Shown here one piece after another: positions 53,202-62,711 of a DNA stretch of 64,000 nucleotides (the first letter of the stretch is position 1; every line of letters starts with the position of its first letter). Source of the DNA: Rhizobium sp. CG5 (lineage in GTDB: Bacteria; Pseudomonadota; Alphaproteobacteria; Rhizobiales; Rhizobiaceae). Made by a program: the position numbers and the translations under genes. Under the pieces are notes generated by a model. The model did no database searches. It saw only the letters and a program-made list of their open reading frames with translations, and had not been told where the DNA came from. The DNA lies in the NCBI RefSeq assembly GCF_023701945.1, contig NZ_JABAEF010000024.1:1-64000 (forward strand). Direction: 5' to 3'.

Positions 53202-53239
53202 GTCAGGACCGGCTTTGCCGGCAGACATCCAATTCCAGG

Positions 53240-53277
53240 AAGCCCGGAGCGCCCGATCAGCGCTCCGGGCTTTTTTC
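53240..53277 (+). terminator. Terminator closing the capsule locus
   Basis: AGCCCGGAGCG and CGCTCCGGGCT form an 11-bp stem followed by TTTTTT, 38 bp after the KpsD-type stop. It separates the capsule locus from converging purH. Confidence 0.9.
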
Positions 53278-53280
53278 ATG

Positions 53281-54897
53281 TCAGTGGCGGAAATGCCGGA
53301 CGCCGGTAAACACCATGGTGACACCATGCTCGTCGGCCGCGGCAATGACGTCTGCATCACGCATGGAACCGCCCGGCTGGATGACGGCCGTGGCTCCCGC
53401 GGCGATGGCGGCCAGCAGACCGTCGGCAAACGGATAGAAGGCCTCGGAGGCCACGGCAGAACCGCGTGTCAGCGGCTCGGCAAGCCCCAGCGCCTTGGCC
53501 GCATCTTCCGCCTTCATCGCCGCGATCCGAGCGGAATCGACGCGGCTCATCTGGCCGGCGCCGATGCCGGCCGTCTGGCCGTCCTTGGCATAGATCACCG
53601 CGTTCGATTTCACATGCTTGGCGATCTTGAAGGCAAACTTCATGTCTTCCAGCTCGGTCGCGGTCGGCGCGCGCTTCGTCACGACCTTGAGATCGAGATC
53701 CTCGACCACGACATTGTCGCGTGATTGCACCAGCAGACCGCCGGAGACGGTCTTGGCCGTGATGCCGGGGGCGCGTGGATCGGCAAGGCTTCCCGTTACC
53801 AGCAGTCGCAGGTTGGCCTTGCGGGCGATGATCGCCTTTGCCTCATCCGAGACAGCGGGAGCAACGATGACCTCGGTAAAGAGCTTGACAATCTCCTCGG
53901 CCGTCTCGGCATCGAGCGTCTGGTTGAGCGCGATGATCCCGCCGAAGGCCGACACCGGATCGCAGGCCAGCGCCCGCTTGTAGGCGTCCAGCAGGCTCGT
54001 GCCGGTCGCCACGCCGCAGGGGTTGGCGTGCTTGATGATCGCGCAGGCCGGACCATTCTCGGGCAGAAATTCCGAGACCAGCTCGAAAGCCGCGTCCGTA
54101 TCGTTGATGTTGTTGTAGGACAACTGCTTGCCCTGCAGCAGTTGCGCCGTCGAGACACCGGGCCGATTGTCGCCGGAGACGTAGAAGCCGGCGCTCTGGT
54201 GCGGGTTTTCGCCATAGCGCATCGCTTCCTTCAAGACGCCGCCAACGGTGCGATAGGCCGGCATGTCGATGGCCAGCGCCTCGGCAAACCAGTTGGAGAT
54301 CGCCGTGTCATAGGCCGCCGTCCGGGCATAGGCCTTGGCGGCGAGCTTCTGGCGGAAGGCATAGCTGGTCTCGCCATGGCCGGCCTGCAATTCCGAAAGC
54401 AGTACGGCATAGTCGGCGGGATCGGTCAGGACGGTCACATAGGCATGGTTCTTGGCAGACGCCCGGATCATCGCCGGCCCGCCGATATCGATATTCTCGA
54501 CCGTCGTCGGATAGTCGCCGCCGGCGGCCCGCACGGCTTCGAACGGATAGAGGTTGATGACGGCGAGATCGATGCTGTCGATCTTATGCTCGGCCATCGC
54601 CGCGATATGCTCGGCGTCGTCGCGGATCGCCAGCAGGCCACCATGCACGCCGGGATGCAGGGTCTTCACCCGTCCGTCCATGATCTCAGGAAAACCCGTC
54701 ACTTCGGACACGTCGACCGCCGGCAGGCCGGCCGCGATGATGGCCTTGTAGGTCCCGCCGGTCGAGATCAGCCGGATGCCCATGTCGCTGAGCGCCCGCG
54801 CCAGATCGATGATGCCGTCCTTGTCGGAAACCGACAGCAGCGCCGTGCGGATTTTGACTTTGTCCGGAATGGGGGTTTTCTTGGATACAACGGCCAT
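53281..54897 (-). CDS. purH: Bifunctional AICAR transformylase / IMP cyclohydrolase
   Basis: The 538-residue enzyme carries out the last two steps of IMP synthesis. The N-terminal MGS-like IMP cyclohydrolase domain (VSDKDGIIDLARAL, STGGTYKAI) spans about 1-200. The C-terminal AICARFT domain has the catalytic Lys-His pair in IIKHANPCG. Length and motifs are normal. It is downstream of the heparinase-like and rsmB genes on the minus strand, an order I associate with rhizobial chromosomes. Confidence 0.95.
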   Translation of the reverse strand: MAVVSKKTPIPDKVKIRTALLSVSDKDGIIDLARALSDMGIRLISTGGTYKAIIAAGLPAVDVSEVTGFPEIMDGRVKTLHPGVHGGLLAIRDDAEHIAAMAEHKIDSIDLAVINLYPFEAVRAAGGDYPTTVENIDIGGPAMIRASAKNHAYVTVLTDPADYAVLLSELQAGHGETSYAFRQKLAAKAYARTAAYDTAISNWFAEALAIDMPAYRTVGGVLKEAMRYGENPHQSAGFYVSGDNRPGVSTAQLLQGKQLSYNNINDTDAAFELVSEFLPENGPACAIIKHANPCGVATGTSLLDAYKRALACDPVSAFGGIIALNQTLDAETAEEIVKLFTEVIVAPAVSDEAKAIIARKANLRLLVTGSLADPRAPGITAKTVSGGLLVQSRDNVVVEDLDLKVVTKRAPTATELEDMKFAFKIAKHVKSNAVIYAKDGQTAGIGAGQMSRVDSARIAAMKAEDAAKALGLAEPLTRGSAVASEAFYPFADGLLAAIAAGATAVIQPGGSMRDADVIAAADEHGVTMVFTGVRHFRH

Positions 54898-55080
54898 ATG
54901 CGCTCGCTCCGATCATCGATGCCTGAGACGCTACCCGCGGGTGACGCCCGGTTCATGCGCCGCCTAGCACAGCTGGCCCGGCGAGGAAACAGGCGCGCGG
55001 CGAGAACCCCGATTTTCGGGGAATTGGCGGGTTAAAGACGGTAACAAGAGCCGGATAGCCGACCGGCAACACGGCCTATC

Positions 55081-56757
55081 TCAAGCCTGCCGGGACAGAA
55101 ACCACCAGATTTCCGGACTGGAAAAGGCAAGCTCGATCTGCTCCGAGGGCTGGACGCCGGACACCGCAGCAAAGAACACGTCTTCGGCAATTGCCGGTTG
55201 GCCGGCCGGCGCCGAAAACACCCAGGTCTCCCCGTCCGGGGCCACCAGCCGCACGCTGTGTTCGTCGAGCGGTATCAGAACGATGGCAGGATGGACATGG
55301 AAGCGGGCGACGGCCGGCTCCTTGAGAGCCTTGCTCAAAGGTTCGCCGGAGGCCTGCAGAAACCGATCCCTGCCGACAATCTTGGTTCCCGTGGCATTGA
55401 TCCGGATTTCCCGCTCATGCAGCAGGCCAAACGGATCGAGATAGCCGTCGTGGATCGCCGACAGATGATCGCTGCCGTCAGTGCCCGTGCCGCGTTTGAC
55501 ATCGACTTTGCCGACCCCGCCGATGATCCGCGGCCCCAGATAGCGCGATCGGGCGATCCGGCTGGACGACATGTCGCCGACGGTGACGGTGGAATGGGCA
55601 GCCGTCGCCCGCGCCATCTGCCGTAATTTCTCGCCGGCAAAGCGCGGCGAACCGGAATTGATGATGAATCGATGTTTGCCCGACGACATCTCGAACGACA
55701 GCGTGCCGGCATGGGCGGTCTTGGACAGATCGCCGGGCGGCGGCGGGCCGGTATCGACGATCAGGACCGTGCCGCCTGCCGAAAGGCGGTGAAAATGCGT
55801 GTGCGGCAAGGCCTTGAACGGCTGGCCGGCGGTCTCGTCATAGCGCAGCACCGACATCAGATCATTGGCAAGTGTCGATGTGGCACCATTGAACAGCGCC
55901 AGGGCGCCATCCTGATGCCGGAAGAACCGCAAGGCCGGATACATCCGGTCGATCGCCGGAATCAGCCGGGCCGGCACGTCATGGCCGAGATTGATATAGG
56001 TCTGGCGCAGCGGCAGCAGATCGAACAGCAGCTCCAGCGCGGATTGCGGATTGCGCGAGATATGCCCGCCATCGGGCAGAATCTGCCGATCGATTTCCGC
56101 ATCGAGATGGCGCGACGCGCGCCGGATGCCGCGCGCGCTGGAAAACATCGAGACGGAGGCCATGGCCAGGGCGATCCGGATCCGCAACCGCACCATACCG
56201 TCGTCCGAGTGATCGGCAATCCGGTTCAGATAGCGCACCTGGAAGGCCAGGTTCTTCAGGAAGCGGCGATAGAAGCCGCCATCGGCCTCCTGCAGGACGA
56301 CGGGCGAATGGGACAGCCAGGCGATGATCCGCTGGGCAACGACATCCGTTTCCCAGGCAACCCCGTGGATGCGCCTGCCATGCAGGCCGATCCAGTCGTC
56401 GACGATGGCACGGGCATTGGCGCAGGCTGCCGCCGATTTATCGGCCCTTAGATGGCGCAACCAGGCAAAGGAATGCAATCTCATGGCAAAGAGATGGGAG
56501 GGAAGCTCAAGAGCGAAGGGCGACTGATCGCCGCATTCCAACACCCGTCCGGCCAGCGGAAAACGCCCGTCGAGGATTTCTTCGGCGACGAAGGGATCGA
56601 CGACCCGCAGATCCGTCGGCGCAACGATCAGACGGCTGGGGGCACCGCCCGAAAACCGCCAGGCATAGAGACGCCCAACCGCCAAATGTCGGCTAAGCGT
56701 CCGCCAGGTTTCCCGGATATAGAGCAGCGGCAGTGTCTGGCGTTCGGTGATTCGCAT
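55081..56757 (-). CDS. Heparinase II/III-family protein
   Basis: This protein of about 558 residues has an N-terminal alpha/alpha toroid-like half (DGGHISRNPQSALELLFDL, about residue 220) and a C-terminal beta-rich half (AHAGTLSFEMSSGKHRFIINSGS, HSTVTVGDMSS), as in heparinase II/III lyases. No signal peptide is visible, which is odd for a secreted lyase. The ATG at 56757 has GGAA upstream; the longer frame to 56829 lacks one. It lies between rsmB and purH. The substrate is unknown; a cell-wall or polysaccharide role is only inferred. Confidence 0.8.
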   Translation of the reverse strand: MRITERQTLPLLYIRETWRTLSRHLAVGRLYAWRFSGGAPSRLIVAPTDLRVVDPFVAEEILDGRFPLAGRVLECGDQSPFALELPSHLFAMRLHSFAWLRHLRADKSAAACANARAIVDDWIGLHGRRIHGVAWETDVVAQRIIAWLSHSPVVLQEADGGFYRRFLKNLAFQVRYLNRIADHSDDGMVRLRIRIALAMASVSMFSSARGIRRASRHLDAEIDRQILPDGGHISRNPQSALELLFDLLPLRQTYINLGHDVPARLIPAIDRMYPALRFFRHQDGALALFNGATSTLANDLMSVLRYDETAGQPFKALPHTHFHRLSAGGTVLIVDTGPPPPGDLSKTAHAGTLSFEMSSGKHRFIINSGSPRFAGEKLRQMARATAAHSTVTVGDMSSSRIARSRYLGPRIIGGVGKVDVKRGTGTDGSDHLSAIHDGYLDPFGLLHEREIRINATGTKIVGRDRFLQASGEPLSKALKEPAVARFHVHPAIVLIPLDEHSVRLVAPDGETWVFSAPAGQPAIAEDVFFAAVSGVQPSEQIELAFSSPEIWWFLSRQA

Positions 56758-56972
56758 CGTCGTTCCATGCTGTCGCTGCAGCCGGCTAAGCCGGAGACGG
56801 ACGAGAGCGAGCAACAGCACAAGTGCCAATCATCGACCCGGTCGAGTGCCCGGCGATAGCCCTGCACACATCCCATCTCCAACAGAGCGAGCCGCCCGCC
56901 CGACTGCCAGAAGCGGGTCGGACGTGCGGATTCTCTATTGTCTATAAGTTAACACTTAAGATGAATATTTCA

Positions 56973-58373
56973 TTAAACGCGGCGCAATTGGCAGGCGTAG
57001 AAGCCGTCAAGCCCGCCGGCAAAGCCATCATCGGCCGGCAGCATGGCCGGCGTGGTGCGAAATTCGCCCAGTGGCGTGATCGCCGCTTCGAGACCCGGCC
57101 AGTCCTGCGCGAGGGCCGCAACGCGCTCGAACTGCGGATTGTCGGCAAGCACGCGAGAAACGACTGCCTCACCTTCCAGCGGATCGAGCGAACAGTTGGA
57201 AAACACCACCGAACCGCCCGGCCGGACCAGGGTCAGCGCATGGCGAAGCAGCTTTTCCTGCACTTCGGCCAGCTTTTCGATATCGGCAAGCCCCTTGGTC
57301 CATAAGACGTCGGGGTGGCGACGCGTCGTGCCGGTCGAGGAGCACGGCGCATCGAGCAGCACGGCGTCGAACCGCTCGTCAGGTTTGTAGTCAAGCAGAT
57401 TGGCCTGCACGATCTCCGCGGCATAACCGAGCCTGTCGAGATTGCCCTTGAGCCGCGTGATGCGGCTGGCCGACTGTTCGACGGCGGTGACATTAGCGCC
57501 GTGCTGCACGAGCTGCGCCGTCTTGCCGCCGGGTGCGGCGCAAAGGTCGGCGGCGCGCTTGCCGGCAAGGTCGCCGAACATCAGGACCGGAATCGCGGCG
57601 GCAGCATCCTGCACCCACCATTCACCCTCCGCAAAACCCTCAAGCGAGGGGATCGAGCCGCGGAAATCGGCAAGCCGGACGCCGCCGGTCGGCAGCAGCT
57701 TGCCGTTGAGCTTTTCCGCCCAGAGCTCCGGAGAGGATTTCACCGTCAGGTCGATGGCGGCCGGCACCATCTGGGCGGCGGCCATCTTTTCCGCTTGCTC
57801 CTGGCCATAGGCCTTCACCAGCCGGCTGAAGAACCAGTGCGGCATGCAAACAACGGACGAAACCTGCTGAAGCAGCGCCTGCTTTTCCCGCCCGAGACGG
57901 CGAAGAACGGCATTGACCACTTTGGCAAAGCGCCGGTTGCGCGGATCGCGATTAGCCTGTTCCACGGCAAGGTCGACCGCCGAGTGATCCGGGACGTCGA
58001 GAAACAGCATCTGCGCGGCGGCCACCACCATCAGATGATGCAGGGCGCGTGCGCCATCCGGCAGCGGCGCATCGAGCAGCATGTCGAGAATGGCATCGAT
58101 GCGCGGCAGAGCACGCAGCGCGCTGTGCAAAATGGCCCGCACCAGGGCGCGGTCGGCATCACCGAGCGCCCGATAGGCCGCATTGCCGGTCTGGGCGTCC
58201 ATCATGCCGTCGAGAGGGGTCTTCCGGTCGACGACGGCCGCCAGCAGCTTGGCAGCAGTCATTCTGGCTTCAAGGCCCGGCTTCATGTCATAGGTGTCGG
58301 CATCGCCGAACCCTCTGCCATGGCGCTGAGCGCCTTTTCTGCCCGAATTGTTCTTACCGGATGTCTCGTTCAA
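56973..58373 (-). CDS. rsmB: 16S rRNA (cytosine-967-C5)-methyltransferase RsmB
   Basis: The 466-residue enzyme has an N-terminal NusB-like domain (about residues 38-170) and a C-terminal Rossmann methyltransferase domain. The SAM site is DLCAAPGGKTAQL, and the two family Cys motifs are LLDAPCSSTG and VFSNCSLDPLEGE. It uses a TTG start that overlaps the htpX stop (TTGA), so the two are coupled. A start at a later ATG would cut only the disordered basic N-terminus. Confidence 0.9.
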   Translation of the reverse strand: MNETSGKNNSGRKGAQRHGRGFGDADTYDMKPGLEARMTAAKLLAAVVDRKTPLDGMMDAQTGNAAYRALGDADRALVRAILHSALRALPRIDAILDMLLDAPLPDGARALHHLMVVAAAQMLFLDVPDHSAVDLAVEQANRDPRNRRFAKVVNAVLRRLGREKQALLQQVSSVVCMPHWFFSRLVKAYGQEQAEKMAAAQMVPAAIDLTVKSSPELWAEKLNGKLLPTGGVRLADFRGSIPSLEGFAEGEWWVQDAAAAIPVLMFGDLAGKRAADLCAAPGGKTAQLVQHGANVTAVEQSASRITRLKGNLDRLGYAAEIVQANLLDYKPDERFDAVLLDAPCSSTGTTRRHPDVLWTKGLADIEKLAEVQEKLLRHALTLVRPGGSVVFSNCSLDPLEGEAVVSRVLADNPQFERVAALAQDWPGLEAAITPLGEFRTTPAMLPADDGFAGGLDGFYACQLRRV

Positions 58374-59332
58374 TCCCAGGGTCCCTTTGGCGGTTGCGAA
58401 CCACCGCGTCCCCAGCCGGAATCCGGAACGGAGCGCGATTTGCGCCGGGGCATATCAGGCTGCGGGGCATCCGTCGACCTTGGCTGTGTCGGGACCGACA
58501 TTTGCTGGAGCGCTGCAATGCGGTTTTCGGTATTCGGATGGGTCGAAAACAGATTGTCCATGCGCTCGCCGCTCAGCGGATTGATGATGAACATATGGGC
58601 CGTAGCCGGATTGCGCTCGGCATCGGGATTGTGCACCACCGCCGCTTCCCCGGCAATCTTCTGGAGGGCCGAGGCCAGCCACAGCGGATTGCCGCAAATT
58701 TCCGCGCCGCGCCGGTCGGCGGCATATTCCCGGGTCCGGCTGATCGCCATCTGCACCAGCATGGCCGCGAACGGTGCCACGACCATCGCCACCAGGATGC
58801 CGATAATGCCGAAGCCGCCATTGTTGCCGTCTCGCCGCCCGCCAAACAGGAAGGCGAAATTGCCAAGCATCGAGATCGCCCCGGCAAAGGTTGCGGTGAT
58901 CGTCATGATCAGCGTGTCGCGGTTTTCGACATGGGCGAGCTCGTGGGCCATCACGGCGGCCACTTCCTGCGGCGTCAGCTTGCGCAGCAGCCCGGTCGAT
59001 GCCGCAACGGCAGCATTCTGCGGATTGCGGCCCGTTGCGAACGCATTGGGCTGCGGGCTGTCGAAGATGTAGACCTTCGGCATCGGCAGGCCGGCATTGC
59101 GGGCCAGGTCACGAATCGTCGCATAGAACTCGGGCGCGTTGCTTTCGTCGACTTCCTGCGCATGATAGGTCGACAGGACCATGCGGTCGGAATTCCAGTA
59201 GGAGAAGAAATTCATCCCCGCGGCGACGACGAAGGCGATCAGCATGCCGCTCTGGCCGCCGATCAGATATCCGACCCCCATGAACAGTGCTGTCATGAAA
59301 GCCAGCAGCATGGCAGTCCGCATGAAGTTCAT
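58370..59332 (-). CDS. htpX: Zinc metalloprotease HtpX
   Basis: This inner-membrane M48 protease of 320 residues degrades damaged membrane proteins. It has two N-terminal spans (AMLLAFMTALFMGVGYLIG and MLIAFVVAAGMNFFSYW), the zinc motif HELAH and two further spans (TATFAGAISMLGNFAFL, IIGILVAMVVAPFAAMLV). The tail is Pro/Arg-rich. The ATG at 59332 sits 7 bases after GGAG; the adjoining ATG at 59335 is the alternative. It may be heat-shock controlled, in line with the rpoH2 gene of this window, but no promoter box is clear. Confidence 0.92.
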   Translation of the reverse strand: MNFMRTAMLLAFMTALFMGVGYLIGGQSGMLIAFVVAAGMNFFSYWNSDRMVLSTYHAQEVDESNAPEFYATIRDLARNAGLPMPKVYIFDSPQPNAFATGRNPQNAAVAASTGLLRKLTPQEVAAVMAHELAHVENRDTLIMTITATFAGAISMLGNFAFLFGGRRDGNNGGFGIIGILVAMVVAPFAAMLVQMAISRTREYAADRRGAEICGNPLWLASALQKIAGEAAVVHNPDAERNPATAHMFIINPLSGERMDNLFSTHPNTENRIAALQQMSVPTQPRSTDAPQPDMPRRKSRSVPDSGWGRGGSQPPKGPWD

Positions 59333-59448
59333 CATTGTTCTCCGCGTTGAACCGGGCGATGCGGCGACAGGTTTTTCTGGACCGCCGATCCTCTTATGAT
59401 TTAAAAATAGATATGACATTTTCAATATTCGGCGAAGCGAAAGCGATC

Positions 59449-59685
59449 ATGACCAACGATAATGTCCCTGAAAACGAACGATTGGCAGGTCCAGCGCCCG
59501 GCACTGAACCCATTCCACCGCGGCCACCGCTCTCCGCGGCCGCCAGGCGCGCGCTGGCAGAAGCCGAGGAACGGCGCCGGGCAGAGCTCCCAAAAGAGCC
59601 GCCGGAGGAAATTGGCGGGCGCGGCGGTGCCGATCCGGCCCGCTTCGGCGACTGGGAAATCAAGGGCAGGGCCATCGATTTTTAA
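59449..59685 (+). CDS. SDHF4-like (DUF1674) succinate dehydrogenase assembly factor
   Basis: The 78-residue protein ends in the family hallmark GGADPARFGDWEIKGRAIDF (GG-x-DPxRxGDWExKGRAxDF). SDHF4 proteins protect and help mature the flavinylated SdhA subunit. The N-terminal half is Pro/Ala/Arg-rich and probably disordered. The ribosome site is weak at 59449; an upstream ATG at 59413 is possible. It is divergent from htpX. Confidence 0.85.
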   Translation: MTNDNVPENERLAGPAPGTEPIPPRPPLSAAARRALAEAEERRRAELPKEPPEEIGGRGGADPARFGDWEIKGRAIDF

Positions 59686-59819
59686 GGCTGTCGCCGGCCA
59701 GCGAAGCGCTGGGTAACGGCGGCAGCGATAAATCGGCGAGAGGCAGGCTTTGCTATGCCGGCAAATCAGCTTAGTTTGGCGCGATGGCCACAGGGCGACA
59801 GGCCGGATCCAGGAGCACG

Positions 59820-61262
59820 ATGACAAGCAGGGCGAGGAGTTTTGCCGACCGGCGCAAGGCGCACGCCGCCGGCCTGCTGTCGGCAGCCCTGCTGGTACTG
59901 GGATCAACCATGATCGCGGCAGACCACGCCGGGGCGCAGGCGCCTGATGCAGCACCCAATGTGCAGCCTGCCGCCCCCGTGCCTGCCGCAGCAGCGCCGG
60001 AAGACCCATCAACGGCACTACGAGAAAAGCGCGACGAGGTCGGGCGCGAGTTGCAGGACCTGTCCCAGACCCTGAAGCTCTCCGAACAGAAGGCGACGGA
60101 ACTGCAGCAGGGCATTGCAGCCCTCGAGAAGACCGCCGGCAGCCTGCGCGAGGCTTTGATCGAATCCGCCACCCGTCGAAAGGATCTGGAAAAGGCGATC
60201 GCTGCCAGCGAGACCAAGCTTGCCGAATACGGCCTGCGCGAGGACGGGATCCGCAAGTCCTTCCACGAGCGTCGCGGCACGCTGGCCGAAGTGCTGGCGG
60301 CCCTGCAGCGCATGGGACGCAATCCGCCGCCGGCCCTGTTGGTCAGCCCCGACGATGCGCTCGCATCGGTGCGCACCGCCATCCTATTGGGCGCTGTCGT
60401 GCCCGGCATCCGCAAGGAAACCGACGAACTGGCCAGCGACCTGCACGATCTGGCCAGCCTCAGGGTGTCGATCCAGTCGGAGAAAACCACGCTGCTCGCC
60501 ACGCTGCAAAGCCGGCAGGAGGAGGAGCGCCGCATGGATCTGCTGCTTGTCGAGAACGACAAGCTCAGCCGCAAGAGTGCCGCGCAACTGGAAGAGGAGC
60601 GCCGGCACTCCGAGGACCTGGCGAAAAAGGCCGTCAGCCTGGAAGGCTTGATCGGCTCGCTCGAAAACGAGATCGCCTCGGTGCGCGAAGCCATGGACGT
60701 GGCGCGCCTTGAGGAGGAGAAACGCCGGCAGCAGACCGAGGAACAACGCCAGCGGGCGCGCGATTTGGCCGCGACCACATTGCCCGATAAAAACCGCATT
60801 GCGCCAGCATATTCCTTCGCCGAACTGAAGTCCAAACTCGAGCTTCCCGCGGCAGGCGAAATCCTGCGGCGGTTCGGTGATCCGGATGGTACGGGCCATC
60901 CCGCAAAGGGCATGGTGATCGCCTCTTCAGCGGGGTCCGTGGTAACTGCGCCGGCCGATGCCATGGTGGTATATGCGGGAGAATTTCGCAGTTATGGCCA
61001 GATGGTCATCCTCAATACGGGCGAGGGGTATCATATCGTCCTGTCCGGAATGGACCGCGTCAACACACGGGCAGGCAAATTTGTGCTGTCCGGCGAGCCG
61101 ATCGCGGTGATGGGCGAAAAAAGAGTGGCGAGCGCGACGGCATTGGCGCTGGAAACGGATCGCCCAACGCTTTACATAGAATTTAGAAAAGACGGCACGT
61201 CGGTTGATTCTCGGCCATGGTGGGTCGAACAGAACTCCGGAAAGGTACGCAATGATACGTAG
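59820..61262 (+). CDS. envC: EnvC-like murein hydrolase activator
   Basis: The 480-residue periplasmic protein has a signal peptide (AGLLSAALLVLGSTMIAADHAGA), long coiled coils (about 65-140 and 230-320) and a C-terminal LytM (M23) domain. The LytM zinc ligands are missing: where active enzymes have HKGID this has AKGMV, and where they have YAHL it has LSGM. So, like EnvC, it should activate an amidase at the septum, not cut peptidoglycan itself. The ATG at 59820 has AGGAG. It overlaps ctpA by 11 bases. Confidence 0.85.
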   Translation: MTSRARSFADRRKAHAAGLLSAALLVLGSTMIAADHAGAQAPDAAPNVQPAAPVPAAAAPEDPSTALREKRDEVGRELQDLSQTLKLSEQKATELQQGIAALEKTAGSLREALIESATRRKDLEKAIAASETKLAEYGLREDGIRKSFHERRGTLAEVLAALQRMGRNPPPALLVSPDDALASVRTAILLGAVVPGIRKETDELASDLHDLASLRVSIQSEKTTLLATLQSRQEEERRMDLLLVENDKLSRKSAAQLEEERRHSEDLAKKAVSLEGLIGSLENEIASVREAMDVARLEEEKRRQQTEEQRQRARDLAATTLPDKNRIAPAYSFAELKSKLELPAAGEILRRFGDPDGTGHPAKGMVIASSAGSVVTAPADAMVVYAGEFRSYGQMVILNTGEGYHIVLSGMDRVNTRAGKFVLSGEPIAVMGEKRVASATALALETDRPTLYIEFRKDGTSVDSRPWWVEQNSGKVRNDT

Positions 61263-62574
61263 GGCTTCTCTTATGCTCGTCGGGGCGCTGATGGGTGCGA
61301 CAGCGATGAGCGTTCTTTATTCCGCGGGCATCCCGGCCGAGGCCGCGGGCACGTCAACCTATAAGGAACTGTCGATTTTCGGCGACGTCTTCGAGCGGAT
61401 CCGCTCGCAATACGTCACGCCGCCGGATGAGGAAAAGTTGGTGGAGAATGCCATCAACGGCATGCTCAGCTCGCTCGATCCCCATTCCAGCTACATGAAT
61501 GCCAAGGATGCGGCAGACATGCAGACCCAGACCAAGGGTGAATTCGGCGGCATCGGCATCGAAGTCACCATGGAAGACGAACTGGTCAAGGTGATCACGC
61601 CGATCGACGACACGCCCGGCGCCCGCGCCGGTATCCTGGCCGGCGACTTCATTTCCGAGATCAATGGCGAGGCCGTTCGCGGCCTGCAGCTTCCCGCCGC
61701 GGTCGAAAAGATGCGCGGCGCCGTCAATACGCCGATCAAGCTGACCATCCTGCGCAAGGGCGCCGACAAGCCGATCGACATCACTGTCGTTCGCGAAATC
61801 ATCCCGATCCGGGCCGTCAAGTCGCGCGTCGAAGGCGATGTCGGCTATCTCCGGGTGATCTCGTTCACCGACAAGACCTATGACGATCTGGAAGCAGCCA
61901 TCGTCAAGATCAAGGCGGAAGTGCCGGCCGACAAGCTGAAGGGCTACGTGCTCGATCTGCGGCTCAACCCGGGCGGTCTGCTGGACCAGGCGATCTACGT
62001 CTCGGACGCCTTCCTCGAACGCGGCGAAGTCGTATCGACCCGCTCGCGCGATCCGGAAGACACCCGCCGCTTCAATGCCAGCGCCGGCGACCTGACAGAC
62101 GGCAAGCCGCTGATCGTGCTGGTCAACGGCGGATCGGCCTCGGCCTCGGAAATCGTTGCAGGCGCGCTGCAGGACCTGCGTCGCGCCACGGTTCTCGGCA
62201 CCCGCTCGTTCGGCAAGGGCTCCGTCCAGACCATCATTCCGATGGGCGAAAAGGGTGCGCTGCGCCTGACGACGGCGCTCTATTACACGCCGTCCGGCAA
62301 GTCGATCCAGGGCACCGGCATCAAGCCCGACATCATCGTCGAGCAGCCGCTGCCGGAAGAACTGCAGGGTCGCGTCAGGGCTGAAGGCGAATCGGCACTG
62401 CCGGGTCACATCCAGGGCCAGAGCGAGACCGACGAGGGCTCCGGCTCCGTCGCCTACGTGCCGCCGGAAGCCAAGGATGACATCCAGCTCAACGAGGCGC
62501 TCGACCTGCTGCGCGGTGCCAAGACGGATCCGTCCTTCCCGCCGGACCCGAACAAGGCTGTCGTCGAAAAGTAA
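61252..62574 (+). CDS. ctpA: C-terminal processing peptidase CtpA (S41)
   Basis: The 440-residue periplasmic serine protease has a signal peptide (MLVGALMGATAMSVLYSAGIPAEAA), a PDZ domain (about 90-175; GEFGGIGIEV) and the S41 core with Ser297 (GSASASE) and Lys322 (SFGKGSVQ) as the catalytic dyad. CtpA trims periplasmic proteins, including cell-wall hydrolases in related bacteria. Its ATG lies inside the end of envC, so the two are translated together. A terminator follows. Confidence 0.93.
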   Translation: MIRRASLMLVGALMGATAMSVLYSAGIPAEAAGTSTYKELSIFGDVFERIRSQYVTPPDEEKLVENAINGMLSSLDPHSSYMNAKDAADMQTQTKGEFGGIGIEVTMEDELVKVITPIDDTPGARAGILAGDFISEINGEAVRGLQLPAAVEKMRGAVNTPIKLTILRKGADKPIDITVVREIIPIRAVKSRVEGDVGYLRVISFTDKTYDDLEAAIVKIKAEVPADKLKGYVLDLRLNPGGLLDQAIYVSDAFLERGEVVSTRSRDPEDTRRFNASAGDLTDGKPLIVLVNGGSASASEIVAGALQDLRRATVLGTRSFGKGSVQTIIPMGEKGALRLTTALYYTPSGKSIQGTGIKPDIIVEQPLPEELQGRVRAEGESALPGHIQGQSETDEGSGSVAYVPPEAKDDIQLNEALDLLRGAKTDPSFPPDPNKAVVEK

Positions 62575-62587
62575 GCCGAAAACTTCG

Positions 62588-62620
62588 GGTGCCGGTTGCA
62601 GATGCGGCCGGCACCTTTTT
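62588..62620 (+). terminator. Terminator after ctpA
   Basis: GGTGCCGG (62588-62595) pairs with CCGGCACC (62608-62615), followed by TTTTT. It divides envC-ctpA from the deacetylase-like gene. Confidence 0.85.
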
Positions 62621-62711
62621 CATGGTCGCTTGGCCACCGTGCGTCGAGCGGAGACAGCATAGGCAGTCCGGCCGGCCAGTACGCGCAGGACGACGGGAAC
62701 GGATACGGGGC

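Noticed and set aside
59820..61262. Active M23 peptidase call for the EnvC-like protein
   Set aside because: The zinc ligands of both LytM motifs are replaced, so it should be an activator and not a hydrolase.
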